Shown: one piece after another, positions 8,446 to 16,592 of the stretch
How positions within the stretch are numbered: position 1 is the first letter of the stretch
Layout of the letters: each line of letters begins with the position of its first letter
Assembly (NCBI RefSeq): GCF_014656475.1
Contig: NZ_BNCM01000003.1
Coordinates: forward strand, 248,001-312,000
Source: Sinomonas cellulolyticus
Lineage (GTDB): Bacteria; Actinomycetota; Actinomycetes; Actinomycetales; Micrococcaceae
Direction: 5' to 3'
DNA: 64,000 nt
The notes under the pieces: generated by a model
Seen by the model: only the letters and a program-made list of their open reading frames with translations
Databases searched by the model: none
What the model was told of the DNA's origin: nothing
Position numbers and translations under genes: made by a program

Positions 8446-10068
8446 TCACCGCACCCGGGTCAGGCTCGCGTACAGCTCGGGGGCGCGGCGGTCCATCGTC
8501 AGCCCGCCCAGCAGGATCCCTGCGATCAGGAGCCCCGTCCCGAGCGCCACCCCCACGCCCAGGGCGCCCCACGCGTAGCCCGGCGAACGCGTCACCAGGG
8601 CAAGGACGAGCAGAACGATCTCGGGCGAGGCGAGGATCCCGAGCGCCAAGGTCCCCCCGAACTGCACGAGGAGCGTCTGCGCACTGTTGCCGGCGGGCCG
8701 CTTGAAGGGGCTCTCGCCCGGAAGGGGCACCACGACCGTGTAGCGCGCCGAGACGAGGGAGGACAGGCCCACGCCGGAGAGCAGCACGCCGAGCGAGAGG
8801 CCCAAAAAGGCCGGCGCGAGGCTCCAGTCCCCCGCGAGCAGGAACGGCAGCAGGGTCAGGACGACGATGGTGGGGAACGCGAACAGCAGCAGTGCCGCGG
8901 CCCGTCCGAGCCGGTCGGAGCGCCCCCGGACCCCCGCCGCGACGTGCAGTGAGAACGCGGTCGAATCGTAGGAGACGTCCGCCGAGATGGACCATGCGAG
9001 GATGAAGGCCGCGAGGACGCCCGAGAAGGCGAAGGGCCCCTCGAGCAGCGAGCCGTGGCCCCGGCGTCCGGTCACGGTGGAGACGTACATGATCACGGGC
9101 AGCAGCGGGACGACGATGAGGCCCGCCGTGTAGCGCGGGTCGCGGATCCAGTACGTGAGGGCACGTGCCGCCACCGCCCCGGCAGGGGTGGGAGGCATCC
9201 ACCGGAAGGCGCCCAGCCCCCTCCCCTCGGCACGGGATAGGCCTCGACCGCGTCCTCCGGAGCGGCTCCCGGAGCGGCTCCCGGGACTCTCGAGCGCGCG
9301 GGAGAGCGTCCTCGACCATCCCCAGGCCGCAAGGCCGAGTCCGGCAGCGGCGATGATGAGCTTGGCGACCGCCACGGGCAGCTGCCCGTCCGCCGCCTCA
9401 GCCGGAGCGGAGAAGGGAGCGCCGAGAGGCGTCCACCCGAGGACCGCCGCCGCAGCACTGATCCCGGGGGCACCGCTGTCCCCGATGCCCTGCGCCAGGA
9501 GGGAGATGCCGGGCCCGAGGAGCACGAGGGGAACGATGAGCAGGATCCTGCTCACGTCCCGGAACCGGCGGGACGTGGCCAGCTCGGAGGCGGCGCTCGC
9601 CACGAGCCTGCTCAGGACCACGCACAGCCCGAGGGCGAGCACGGCGCTCACGACCGCGATGGCGAAGGGAAGGGGACCGCGCGCCCAGGTGACGGTCGTG
9701 GCGGCCAGCGCGAGCAGCGTACACACGCCGGGGACGCCGATGAGGCCTGCGACGGCCTGTCCGAGCAGGAGCTGGCGCAGCGGGATGGGGAACAGGGCGA
9801 ACCTGGCCGGCTCGAGGGTCAGGTCGATCCCAGCGAAGATCACCGGCGTGAGCGTCCACCCCAGAAGCAGCAGAGTGCCGCCGAGAACGAGGACCGTCTC
9901 GGCCACGTCGGTCGGCAGGGTGCGGAGCAGGATCAGGCCCACGACCGCGAGGAACAGCATCCAGAGGCCGTACAGGCCGCCCACCACGATGCCGACGAGC
10001 TGCCACGGGCTCCGGCGCAGCCCGTTGCGCAGCAGGAGGAGCTTGAGGCGGATCAGGTGTGCAACCAC
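8446..10068 (-). CDS. ABC-type exporter, membrane subunit
   Basis: Polytopic membrane protein of 540 residues with about 12 hydrophobic segments in two blocks. A basic cytoplasmic loop with a SRSGSRSGG low-complexity stretch lies between them at about residues 285-310. It pairs with the ATPase encoded just upstream: the GTG start at 10068 lies inside the ATPase gene (16-bp overlap), so the two are translationally coupled. No periplasmic-binding protein gene is present, which fits an ABC-2 type exporter. The substrate is unknown. Confidence 0.8.
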   Translation of the reverse strand: MVAHLIRLKLLLLRNGLRRSPWQLVGIVVGGLYGLWMLFLAVVGLILLRTLPTDVAETVLVLGGTLLLLGWTLTPVIFAGIDLTLEPARFALFPIPLRQLLLGQAVAGLIGVPGVCTLLALAATTVTWARGPLPFAIAVVSAVLALGLCVVLSRLVASAASELATSRRFRDVSRILLIVPLVLLGPGISLLAQGIGDSGAPGISAAAAVLGWTPLGAPFSAPAEAADGQLPVAVAKLIIAAAGLGLAAWGWSRTLSRALESPGSRSGSRSGGRGRGLSRAEGRGLGAFRWMPPTPAGAVAARALTYWIRDPRYTAGLIVVPLLPVIMYVSTVTGRRGHGSLLEGPFAFSGVLAAFILAWSISADVSYDSTAFSLHVAAGVRGRSDRLGRAAALLLFAFPTIVVLTLLPFLLAGDWSLAPAFLGLSLGVLLSGVGLSSLVSARYTVVVPLPGESPFKRPAGNSAQTLLVQFGGTLALGILASPEIVLLVLALVTRSPGYAWGALGVGVALGTGLLIAGILLGGLTMDRRAPELYASLTRVR

Positions 10069-10835
10069 GTCAGCCCCTCCGTGCGGCCGGGACCGCCCAC
10101 GAGTTCCACGAACCGCTCCTCGAGGGAGGCGCCCGCGCGCACGCCGTCGACCGTGCCCGCGGCGAGGACTCTCCCCTGCGCCACGACGGCGACGTGGTCG
10201 CACATCCGCTGCACGAGGTCCATGACATGGCTCGAGACAACCACCGTGCCTCCCGAGCGGACGAAGCCGGACAGGATGGCCCGGATGCTCGCGGCGGAGA
10301 CCGGGTCCACCGATTCGAAGGGCTCGTCGAGGACCAGGACCTTCGGCGCGTGGACGAGCGAGGCTGCGAGGGCGATCTTCTTCGTCATGCCGGCCGAGTA
10401 GTCCACCACGAGGGTGCGCGCGTCCGCGGCGAGGTCGAAGGCCTCGAGGAGGTCCCGGGTGCGCTGGGCGACGGTGGCGCGGTCGAGCCCGCGCAGCAGG
10501 CCCGAGTAGGTCAGCAGCTGTTCGCCGCTGAGCCGGTCGAAGAGCCGGACGCCGTCCGGGAGAACCCCGAGCAGCCGCTTCGCGGCGAGGGGATCGGCCC
10601 AGACGTCCACGCCGAGCACCGCGGCGCTGCCCGCGTCCGGGCGGAGAAGTCCGGTCGCCATGGAGAGCGTCGTGGTCTTCCCGGCGCCGTTCGGGCCCAC
10701 GAGACCATAGAAGGAGCCGGTCGGCACCTCGAGGCTGATGCCATTGACGGCCAGCTTGCCGTCGAAGGCCTTGACGAGGCCGCGCAGCGAGAGGGCTGAG
10801 GGCCCGGGGGACGGGGTGGGGTGCGGGCGGTCCAT
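10053..10835 (-). CDS. ABC transporter ATP-binding protein
   Basis: Nucleotide-binding subunit of 260 residues that powers the downstream membrane subunit. Walker A GPNGAGKTT is at 47-55, the signature is the variant YSAGM (about 146-150) common among ABC-2 exporters, Walker B KVLVLDEPF is at 165-172, and the H-loop is in SSHVMD. A TAGCGT -10 ends 6 nt before the ATG; the GGAGG in that gap is only 1 nt from the ATG, so a leaderless start is likely. Confidence 0.92.
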   Translation of the reverse strand: MDRPHPTPSPGPSALSLRGLVKAFDGKLAVNGISLEVPTGSFYGLVGPNGAGKTTTLSMATGLLRPDAGSAAVLGVDVWADPLAAKRLLGVLPDGVRLFDRLSGEQLLTYSGLLRGLDRATVAQRTRDLLEAFDLAADARTLVVDYSAGMTKKIALAASLVHAPKVLVLDEPFESVDPVSAASIRAILSGFVRSGGTVVVSSHVMDLVQRMCDHVAVVAQGRVLAAGTVDGVRAGASLEERFVELVGGPGRTEGLTWLHT

Positions 10836-10841
10836 GCCTCC

Positions 10842-10847
10842 ACGCTA
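10842..10847 (-). promoter_or_regulatory. -10 hexamer of the ABC exporter operon
   Basis: TAGCGT on the minus strand, 6 nt before the ATG at 10835. Confidence 0.45.
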
Positions 10848-10895
10848 GCAATCGGTGTCCCCGCCGGGGATCGGCCCCAAGGATGATCACGACGA

Positions 10896-10915
10896 TCCGT
10901 CATGGGGATGACGGA
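10896..10915 (-). terminator. stem-loop behind the thioredoxin/TPR gene
   Basis: An 8-bp perfect stem (tccgtcat / atgacgga) with a GGGG loop, 35 bp past the stop of the gene ending at 10951. No clear T-run follows, so its termination strength is uncertain. Confidence 0.35.
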
Positions 10916-10950
10916 GGATCAGGAGGCTCCCGACCCCCTCGAGTGGACGG

Positions 10951-11934
10951 TCAGAAGAGGGCACGCGCGAGCTGTGCCCGGGCTGCGCTCACTCTCGGGT
11001 CGGCCGCGCCGATGACCTCGAACAGCTCCAGCAGTCGCACCCGGGCCGCCTCGCGTTCCTCTCCACTGCTGCGGGAGATGAAGGCCACGAGCCGTGAGAA
11101 GCCGTCCTCCACGTGGCCCCCGACGACGTCGAGGTCGGCCACTGCAAGCTGCGCGGCCAGGTCGTCAGGGGCGGCCGCCGCCGCGGACCGGGCCTGCTCG
11201 GCCGCTGGCTGGTCGATTCCGGCGACGCGCGCCATGAGCTGGACCTGCGCGAGGCCCGCCTTCGCCTCGCGATCGGCCGGATGATCAGCGAGTGCCCTCC
11301 GGTAGGCTTCTTCCGCGGCGGCGAAGTCGCCCCGGTCAATCGCGTCGAAGGCCTCCTGGTGCAGCGGCGGCAGCTCGGGCTCCTGGGCCGGCGCAGGCTC
11401 CCCGCCCACGGTCCCGGTCACGCCGTTGGCCTCGGCGACCCGGAGGAGCTCGTCGAAGAGCTGGCGGGACTGCTGCTCCGCGGCAGCGCCCTGGAACAGC
11501 GGGATGGGCTGGCCCTTGAGGATGGCCACGGCGGTGGGAACGGCCTGGACGCCGAACGCCTCGGCCAGCTGGGGGAAGGCGTCCACGTCCGCGGCCGCGT
11601 ACAGCAGGCGTCCGCCGTAGGAGCCGACGACGGCGCCCAGTTCGTCACGCAGGCGCTGCGACTCGGGCGAGTAGGACGCCCACAGCAGCACGACGACGGG
11701 GACCGTCGCCGAACGCTGCACGACCGCGCCGAATGTCGCTTCGTCGAGGTCGATCCTGCCGGTCTCCGGCGCGGCGCCGCCGTCCGTCGACCCCGGACCC
11801 GGCGAAGCCGCCGCTGGGTGCGGGGCGGTCGAGGCGGGCGGCGTCGCCGTCGCGCGCGCCTTGAGGGCGGAGAGGTCGACGGCGCCGCGGAAGTTCAGCT
11901 GCGGCTCGGGCTGGCGGGAACCGGGAACACTCAT
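10951..11934 (-). CDS. thioredoxin-fold/TPR protein, YbbN (CnoX)-like
   Basis: Cytoplasmic 327-residue protein. A Pro/Ala-rich N-terminus (1-60) is followed by a thioredoxin fold (about 61-170) with the cis-Pro loop AVPTAVAIL (131-139), and then by TPR-like helices from about 192 (AFDAIDRGDFAAAEEAYRRAL). This is the architecture of the co-chaperone YbbN/CnoX. The redox site is lost: where WCxxC is expected the sequence is WASYSPES (85-92), so it cannot act as a disulfide reductase and more likely holds or bridges client proteins. A TAAGCT -10 lies 6 nt before the ATG. Confidence 0.8.
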   Translation of the reverse strand: MSVPGSRQPEPQLNFRGAVDLSALKARATATPPASTAPHPAAASPGPGSTDGGAAPETGRIDLDEATFGAVVQRSATVPVVVLLWASYSPESQRLRDELGAVVGSYGGRLLYAAADVDAFPQLAEAFGVQAVPTAVAILKGQPIPLFQGAAAEQQSRQLFDELLRVAEANGVTGTVGGEPAPAQEPELPPLHQEAFDAIDRGDFAAAEEAYRRALADHPADREAKAGLAQVQLMARVAGIDQPAAEQARSAAAAAPDDLAAQLAVADLDVVGGHVEDGFSRLVAFISRSSGEEREAARVRLLELFEVIGAADPRVSAARAQLARALF

Positions 11935-11940
11935 GCCCCC

Positions 11941-11946
11941 AGCTTA
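11941..11946 (-). promoter_or_regulatory. -10 hexamer of the YbbN-like gene
   Basis: TAAGCT on the minus strand, 6 nt before the ATG at 11934; the gap is GGGGGC, not a usable ribosome-binding site. Confidence 0.45.
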
Positions 11947-11961
11947 GCGAAGGGGCCCGAT

Positions 11962-12005
11962 GCAGGTGGGGGCGGGACCGCGCATGCGGCCCCGCCCCCA
12001 CCTGC
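11962..12005 (-). terminator. 15-bp GC-rich hairpin terminator
   Basis: GCAGGTGGGGGCGGG at 11962-11976 pairs perfectly with its complement at 11991-12005 around a 14-nt loop. It lies 27 bp past the stop of the gene at 12032 and ahead of the next promoter, as expected for a terminator. No T-run follows. Confidence 0.6.
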
Positions 12006-12031
12006 GCTGGCACTGAGCGCGAGAGGCCGCG

Positions 12032-13813
12032 TCAGCTCACGCTGGCGGCGGAGAGGTTCCGGGTCGCGCCGATGACCGTCATCTGGGCCGTTGCCCCGTC
12101 CTTGGGGACGTAGATCATGAGCGACTCCCGGAAGGTCAGAGTCATCTTCGTCGTCGCCTCCTTGCCGCCCGCCAGGGCGGCAGCGTCGTCGGCCAGCGTC
12201 AGCTTGTCGCCGGACTCCTTTGGCGTGCCTTCCAGCACGAAGTCCAGGGGCGCCATGACGAGCGCACCGCCGTCCGCCGTGCGGAAGGCCGTGGCCTCAC
12301 CGCCGACGAGCGTGTGCTTGGCGGTGAAGTTGCCGTTGGGGCCCTTCGCGACGATGTCGGCCTGGTAGCCGATCGTGTCGTTGATGTAGGCGTTGTCGGC
12401 GATGCGGTCCTTCCAGGAGCTGTCCGCGTGCGTCAGGCGGTCGGAAACTCCGCCGATCGCGTCGGCCGGGCTGTAGCTCAGGCCGTCCTTCGCATCGAGC
12501 GGGAGCTGGTCGGCACCGGACTTGGCCGTGCCGGGGAACGTCGCGCCGGGCAGCAGGGGCGCTGCTTCGATGAGCTTGTAGTTGTCGCGCGCGGTGGCCT
12601 GGCGCAGGGTGAGCAGCTGCGGGGTCGTGTTCCCCTCGCCCTGGGTCACCGCGATGACGGTGCGGGGCCACGAGCGCTGGGTTGTCACGACACTGGTCAG
12701 GAGCTTCGAGGCGCGGACGGGCGCCACGGCGGGTGCGCTCGCGACGGCGGCGCGCACCTTGTAGTTCTGGGTGCGTGCCAGGAGCGCCGAACCATCGACC
12801 CGGGGGCTGAGCTTGCCCGCGTCCTTCGCGTCGTCGCCCGCCTGCACGGCGCTGGCCGTCTGGTTCAGGATGCGGGAGAGCTGGTCCTCGAGGAGCACGC
12901 GTTCCTTGGGCGCCTCGGTCGGGCTGCCCGACGCGCTGGCGCTCGGGGAGCCCGTGCCTGAGGGCGACGGCGCCGTGGTCGCCTGGGCAGGCGCGGCACC
13001 GAGGCCGGCGGCGGCCAGCAGCACCGCCAGGGCGGTGGCTGCCGCGCCGGGGACGGTGCGGCGAGCGGTGCGCTGACGGCCCTGCCCGGCGTCGTGCACG
13101 GCCCTCACGGCCGTTCCCTGGCCGCTCCCCGGTGCGCGGCGCGGAACCTCGGGAATGGCGCTCGTGGCGTCAGCCGGCTGGGTATGGCCGGGGACACCGG
13201 GACCACCTGGGCGGCTGCCCCGGCGACGGTCCAGGATCGCCAGCACGATCCCTCCGGCGAGCAGGAGGGCGCCGATCACGATGAGCGGCACGGCCCACGG
13301 CGTCGTGGCATTGCTGGGCCACGTGATGGTCACGTCCTGCGGGGCGGGAGCCTTGCCGTCGGTGGCGAGGAGGAGCTGCCAGTCCCCGTTGTCGGGCACG
13401 TCCCAGTGGTACTCGAGGGTGCCAGAGGCATTCTGGGTCGTGGCGAACACATCGGCGCCGGCCGGATTGGGCGAGCTGGGGTCGCCGTCGGCGTGGGCAG
13501 CGGAGAGCACCTTGCCGTCGGAGGAGGCCCCGTCGATGGTCGTGTGGGCCGTCTTGCCGACCCAGGCCGCGACGTCGTCCGGGCGACCGGCCGAGAGGGA
13601 GAAGTTGCCCTCGCCTCGGATCGTCAGGGTCGCCTCTCCCCCACGGAGGTCACGCAGCTTGGTATCGATGACCGTCAGCGGAGCAGCGGGCGTGTCGGCG
13701 GGGAGCGAAGCAGTCACCTGCTCGTCTGGCGCCCACCACGTCAGCTGGCCGACTCCGGCCACAAGGGCTACAAGGCCGAGCAGCAGGAGCGCAGCTGCGG
13801 TCTTCAATCGCAC
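12032..13813 (-). CDS. three-pass membrane protein with two extracytoplasmic domains
   Basis: No function recognised. The 593 residues show TM1 (5-25), an extracytoplasmic beta-rich region (30-170), TM2 (173-194), a basic cytoplasmic linker (195-255) and TM3 (256-275). TM3 ends in APAQA (274-278), which looks like a signal-peptidase I site. A Ser/Pro/Thr linker (279-302) and a second extracytoplasmic domain of about 290 residues follow. The layout suggests fusion of a membrane-anchored domain with a secreted protein. The GTG start follows GAGG at 8-nt spacing. A TACCAT hexamer at 13850-13855 is a possible -10. The gene stands alone between a hairpin and a divergent promoter. Confidence 0.75.
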   Translation of the reverse strand: MRLKTAAALLLLGLVALVAGVGQLTWWAPDEQVTASLPADTPAAPLTVIDTKLRDLRGGEATLTIRGEGNFSLSAGRPDDVAAWVGKTAHTTIDGASSDGKVLSAAHADGDPSSPNPAGADVFATTQNASGTLEYHWDVPDNGDWQLLLATDGKAPAPQDVTITWPSNATTPWAVPLIVIGALLLAGGIVLAILDRRRGSRPGGPGVPGHTQPADATSAIPEVPRRAPGSGQGTAVRAVHDAGQGRQRTARRTVPGAAATALAVLLAAAGLGAAPAQATTAPSPSGTGSPSASASGSPTEAPKERVLLEDQLSRILNQTASAVQAGDDAKDAGKLSPRVDGSALLARTQNYKVRAAVASAPAVAPVRASKLLTSVVTTQRSWPRTVIAVTQGEGNTTPQLLTLRQATARDNYKLIEAAPLLPGATFPGTAKSGADQLPLDAKDGLSYSPADAIGGVSDRLTHADSSWKDRIADNAYINDTIGYQADIVAKGPNGNFTAKHTLVGGEATAFRTADGGALVMAPLDFVLEGTPKESGDKLTLADDAAALAGGKEATTKMTLTFRESLMIYVPKDGATAQMTVIGATRNLSAASVS

Positions 13814-13892
13814 AGGAATTACCTCACGTCGGGGAAAGGGGACCCTTCCATGGTAACCAAATCGTGATCATGGGCCGCATCCGGCCGGCTGA

Positions 13893-13898
13893 TAGCGT
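13893..13898 (+). promoter_or_regulatory. putative -10 hexamer of the AI-2E-family gene
   Basis: TAGCGT about 66 nt before the GTG start at 13965, which leaves room for the AAGAGACAAGG ribosome-binding region. Confidence 0.3.
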
Positions 13899-13964
13899 GT
13901 GCGCAGACCGCCCGACAGGCGCTGGATGAGAGCGCATCGACCTCAAGAGACAAGGCTTCCGCCC

Positions 13965-15281
13965 GTGGCAGAGAACACCGGACCCATCGACCCGGAGTCC
14001 GGCGCAGACGAAGTCGCCCGCCCCGTAGACCAGCCGGTGATCGGCGCGGACCAGCCCCGGGCACGCCACGGGGTCGGACAGGTGCTCCGCCGGGTCGTGC
14101 AGCGCCTGCGCACTCCCCTGCCGGGCGCGCAGCCGCGCGTGCGCTTCGAGATGCCCCCGCTGCAGGAGGAGGAAAGCATCGCTGAGGTGGAGCTCGACGG
14201 CGGGATCGGCCCCTCAGGCGAGTTCGGCGAACCGGGACCGCGGGTCTCCGCGCGCAATCCTGTGTATCTGGGCTTCATGGGGACGGTCGGCGTCGGCATC
14301 GCCCTCGCGCTGTACTACGTCGCCTCCCACACGACCCAGCTGCTCCTGTGGATCCTGGCCGCGCTGTTCATCGCGCTGGGCCTCGAACCCGTGGTGCGCT
14401 GGCTCGAGTCCCACCGCGTGCCGCGGGCACTCGGCATCGCCGTCACGATCCTGGCACTCCTGGGGGTGCTGGGCGCGTTCTTCGGCACCCTCATCCCCAC
14501 CATGGTGGAGCAGATCACCCAGCTCGTGAACAACGTGCCCGTCTGGATCCAGGACTTCCTCCAGTCCGACTTCTACCGGAGCATCGACGAGCAGTTCGGC
14601 ATCAAGACCCGCGTCACCGAGGAACTCCAGAAGTTCGGCCAGGACTCCACGGCGATCAGCAACATCTTCGGCGGTGTCCTCGGCGTCGGGACGACCATCG
14701 CCAACTCGATCTTCGGCGTGCTGATCGTCGTCGTGCTCAGCCTCTACTTCCTCGCCGCAATGCCCGCGATGAAGGTGTGGGCCTACCGGCTCGCGCCGCG
14801 CTCGCGCCGCCGGCGCGTCGAGGCCCTCAGCGAGGAGATCACCCGCTCCGTGGGCAACTACGTGATCGGGCAGGTCTGCGTGGCCGTGCTCAACGCCACG
14901 TTCGCCTTCATCGTGATGAGCATCCTGAACGTCCCCTTCGCGGCCCTGCTGGCCTTCGTGGTCGGCTTCCTCGCGTTCATCCCCCTTGTGGGCGGGGTGG
15001 TGGCCGGGACCATCATCTCGCTCGTCGCACTCTCCGCCGGGTGGCAGACGGGGATCGTCATGGCGATCGCGTACTTCGCCTACCTGCAGTTCGAGGCCTA
15101 CTTCGTCTCGCCCCGCATCATGCAGCGCGCCGTGGCCGTCCCGGGGCCGGTGGCCGTCATCTCCGTGATCGCCGGCGGCAGCCTGCTCGGGGTGCTCGGA
15201 GCGCTCATCGCCATCCCCACGGCGGCCTCCGCGCTGCTGCTGATCAAAGAAGTGTTCATCGCCCGCCAGGACAAGCACTAG
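13965..15281 (+). CDS. AI-2E family transporter (PerM/TqsA type)
   Basis: Membrane protein of 438 residues. After about 90 cytoplasmic residues come paired helices, with the hairpin YLGFMGTVGVGIALALYYVA and LLLWILAALFIALGLEPVV, an amphipathic central region (QITQLVNNVPVWIQDFL) and a C-terminal bundle with IPLVGGVVAGTI. This is the AI-2E/UPF0118 topology. The family includes exporters of autoinducer-2 and Na+/H+ antiporters, so the substrate is open. GTG at 13965 is chosen because conserved sequence and an upstream AAGG favour it over the GTG at 13899. It converges with the hydrolase gene. Confidence 0.85.
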   Translation: MAENTGPIDPESGADEVARPVDQPVIGADQPRARHGVGQVLRRVVQRLRTPLPGAQPRVRFEMPPLQEEESIAEVELDGGIGPSGEFGEPGPRVSARNPVYLGFMGTVGVGIALALYYVASHTTQLLLWILAALFIALGLEPVVRWLESHRVPRALGIAVTILALLGVLGAFFGTLIPTMVEQITQLVNNVPVWIQDFLQSDFYRSIDEQFGIKTRVTEELQKFGQDSTAISNIFGGVLGVGTTIANSIFGVLIVVVLSLYFLAAMPAMKVWAYRLAPRSRRRRVEALSEEITRSVGNYVIGQVCVAVLNATFAFIVMSILNVPFAALLAFVVGFLAFIPLVGGVVAGTIISLVALSAGWQTGIVMAIAYFAYLQFEAYFVSPRIMQRAVAVPGPVAVISVIAGGSLLGVLGALIAIPTAASALLLIKEVFIARQDKH

Positions 15282-15286
15282 CACCA

Positions 15287-15303
15287 GCCCCCCCGGCGGG
15301 GGC
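15287..15303 (+). terminator. short GC stem between convergent genes
   Basis: GCCCCC at 15287-15292 pairs with GGGGGC at 15298-15303, 6 bp past the stop of the AI-2E-family gene. The stem is short and has no T-run. Confidence 0.3.
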
Positions 15304-15349
15304 GTCCGCGTCCACGCGGTGGCGAGACCGCCCTCGCCGGGCCGCGGGT

Positions 15350-16165
15350 TCAGGCCGCGAGCGCCGTGGGGCCCTCCCACTCGGTCGGAAGCTCAGCCGC
15401 GCCGGCAGTCCCGCCAGCGGCGCCGGCACCGCCGATGACCTCGGCCACGATCTCGCTCAGCACCCGATGGACGTACTTCTCGCCCACCCACAGGTGCTTC
15501 GCCCCTTCCACGCCGACCACACGCGCCTGCGGCACGCGGGCGAACCGCTCGCTGGCCTCGGCCGGGCGGAGGTAGTCGTCGAACTCCGGCACCAGCGCCG
15601 TGAGCGGCCGCCCGGAGGCAGCCCACGCGTCGAGGTCAGCGTCGTCGGCACGATGCAGCGGCGGGGAGAGCAGCACGGCGCCCTCGGTCTCGGCCGCGAC
15701 CGGCGGCCGGGCCCCGTACTTGAGCGCGAGCTCGGTCCCGAAGGACCAGCCCACGAGCCAGCGGTGGGGCAGGGCGCGATCGGCGGCCCACTGGACCGCT
15801 GCCTCGACGTCGGCCCGCTCGCCGCCGCCGTCCTCGAACCGGCCCTCGCTCGTCCCGCGGGGGCTCGAGGTGCCCCTCGTGTTGAACCGCAGCACCGCGA
15901 GCCCGGCGAGCGCAGGAAGGCGGAACGATGCCTTCCTGAACACGTGGGAATCCATGAAGCCGCCGTGCGTGGGGAGAGGATGGAGGGTCACGAGGGTCGC
16001 CGCTGGCTCACGGTCCACCGGCAGGGCGATCTCGCCCACGAGCGTCAGCCCGTCCGAGGTGCGCAGCTCGATGTTCTCCCGGCGCGCCGGGAGGACCGTG
16101 TTGGCGCGGATCGGCGCGGGGCCGTCGGACTCGGTGAACACGTAGGACGCGGGATCGAAGCTCAT
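15350..16165 (-). CDS. alpha/beta hydrolase
   Basis: Cytoplasmic hydrolase of 271 residues, related to short dienelactone/YpfH-like hydrolases. The nucleophile elbow is GWSFG (S141), the histidine is H224 in EGAKHLWVGE, and the acid is D196 or D197 in PEFDDYL. HPLPTHGG (62-69) fits the oxyanion-hole strand. The substrate is unknown. A TACTGT hexamer ends 6 nt before the ATG, the leaderless spacing seen at neighbouring genes. Confidence 0.8.
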   Translation of the reverse strand: MSFDPASYVFTESDGPAPIRANTVLPARRENIELRTSDGLTLVGEIALPVDREPAATLVTLHPLPTHGGFMDSHVFRKASFRLPALAGLAVLRFNTRGTSSPRGTSEGRFEDGGGERADVEAAVQWAADRALPHRWLVGWSFGTELALKYGARPPVAAETEGAVLLSPPLHRADDADLDAWAASGRPLTALVPEFDDYLRPAEASERFARVPQARVVGVEGAKHLWVGEKYVHRVLSEIVAEVIGGAGAAGGTAGAAELPTEWEGPTALAA

Positions 16166-16171
16166 GCGCCC

Positions 16172-16177
16172 ACAGTA
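16172..16177 (-). promoter_or_regulatory. -10 hexamer of the hydrolase gene
   Basis: TACTGT on the minus strand, 6 nt before the ATG at 16165. It is a weak match to consensus but has the recurring geometry. Confidence 0.35.
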
Positions 16178-16195
16178 GCGACAACCCCCGTGGGC

Positions 16196-16540
16196 TCAGC
16201 GGTAGCGGTACGTGCGGGTACGCCAGCAGTGCGTGTGCCAGTGGCGGCGCTCGGCGATCCCGGCGGCCTCGCCGAACAGGTGGTCGTCGGCCCACACCAC
16301 GAGGTGCGCGGTCCCGGGAGGGATGACCCGGGAACAGCCGGGGCACGTGTAGTCCTTGGCCGCGTTCCTCGTGGTCACCTGCCGGACGCGCCACTCGCCG
16401 TCGGGCGCGGACTCGAGCCGGGCGAAGCCCGCGAGCACGCGTTCGGGGCTGAAGTCGTCGAGCTCCTCGCGCGCCTGTGCCGCGTCCCGCTGCGACCGGG
16501 GGACGGCAGGGCGCCGTCGGGGGCGGTTCGAGCGGGGCAT
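16196..16540 (-). CDS. small putative zinc-binding protein
   Basis: 114-residue basic protein. The N-terminus is Arg/Pro-rich (PRSNRPRRRPAVPRSQRDAA). A likely zinc site is formed by YTCPGCSRVIPPGTAHLVVW plus the later HWHTHCW. Such proteins recur next to nucS in Arthrobacter-like genomes, but I know of no function. The ATG at 16540 is preferred to upstream starts because a CAGAAT -10 ends 6 nt before it. Divergent from nucS. Confidence 0.75.
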   Translation of the reverse strand: MPRSNRPRRRPAVPRSQRDAAQAREELDDFSPERVLAGFARLESAPDGEWRVRQVTTRNAAKDYTCPGCSRVIPPGTAHLVVWADDHLFGEAAGIAERRHWHTHCWRTRTYRYR

Positions 16541-16546
16541 GCTCCC

Positions 16547-16552
16547 ATTCTG
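16547..16552 (-). promoter_or_regulatory. -10 hexamer of the zinc-site protein gene
   Basis: CAGAAT on the minus strand, 6 nt before the ATG at 16540; it faces the nucS -10 28 bp away. Confidence 0.4.
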
Positions 16553-16580
16553 CCCTCCGGTCCGGGTCGGGGCGATTCGG

Positions 16581-16586
16581 TAGAGT
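16581..16586 (+). promoter_or_regulatory. -10 hexamer of nucS (leaderless)
   Basis: TAGAGT ends 6 nt before the GTG at 16593. The gap TCTCGG is not a ribosome-binding site, so the mRNA likely begins with the GTG. Confidence 0.5.
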
Positions 16587-16592
16587 TCTCGG

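Noticed and set aside
8365..8952. A plus-strand ATG in the nagB-permease gap with a TATCCT hexamer 7 nt upstream, opening a 196-codon frame
   Set aside because: All but the first 80 bp runs antisense to the ABC permease and has shadow composition. The hexamer match is probably chance.
10053..10835. Degenerate ABC signature (YSAGM) considered as a sign of an inactive ATPase
   Set aside because: YSxGM is a common functional variant in ABC-2 exporters, and Walker A, Walker B and the H-loop are intact.
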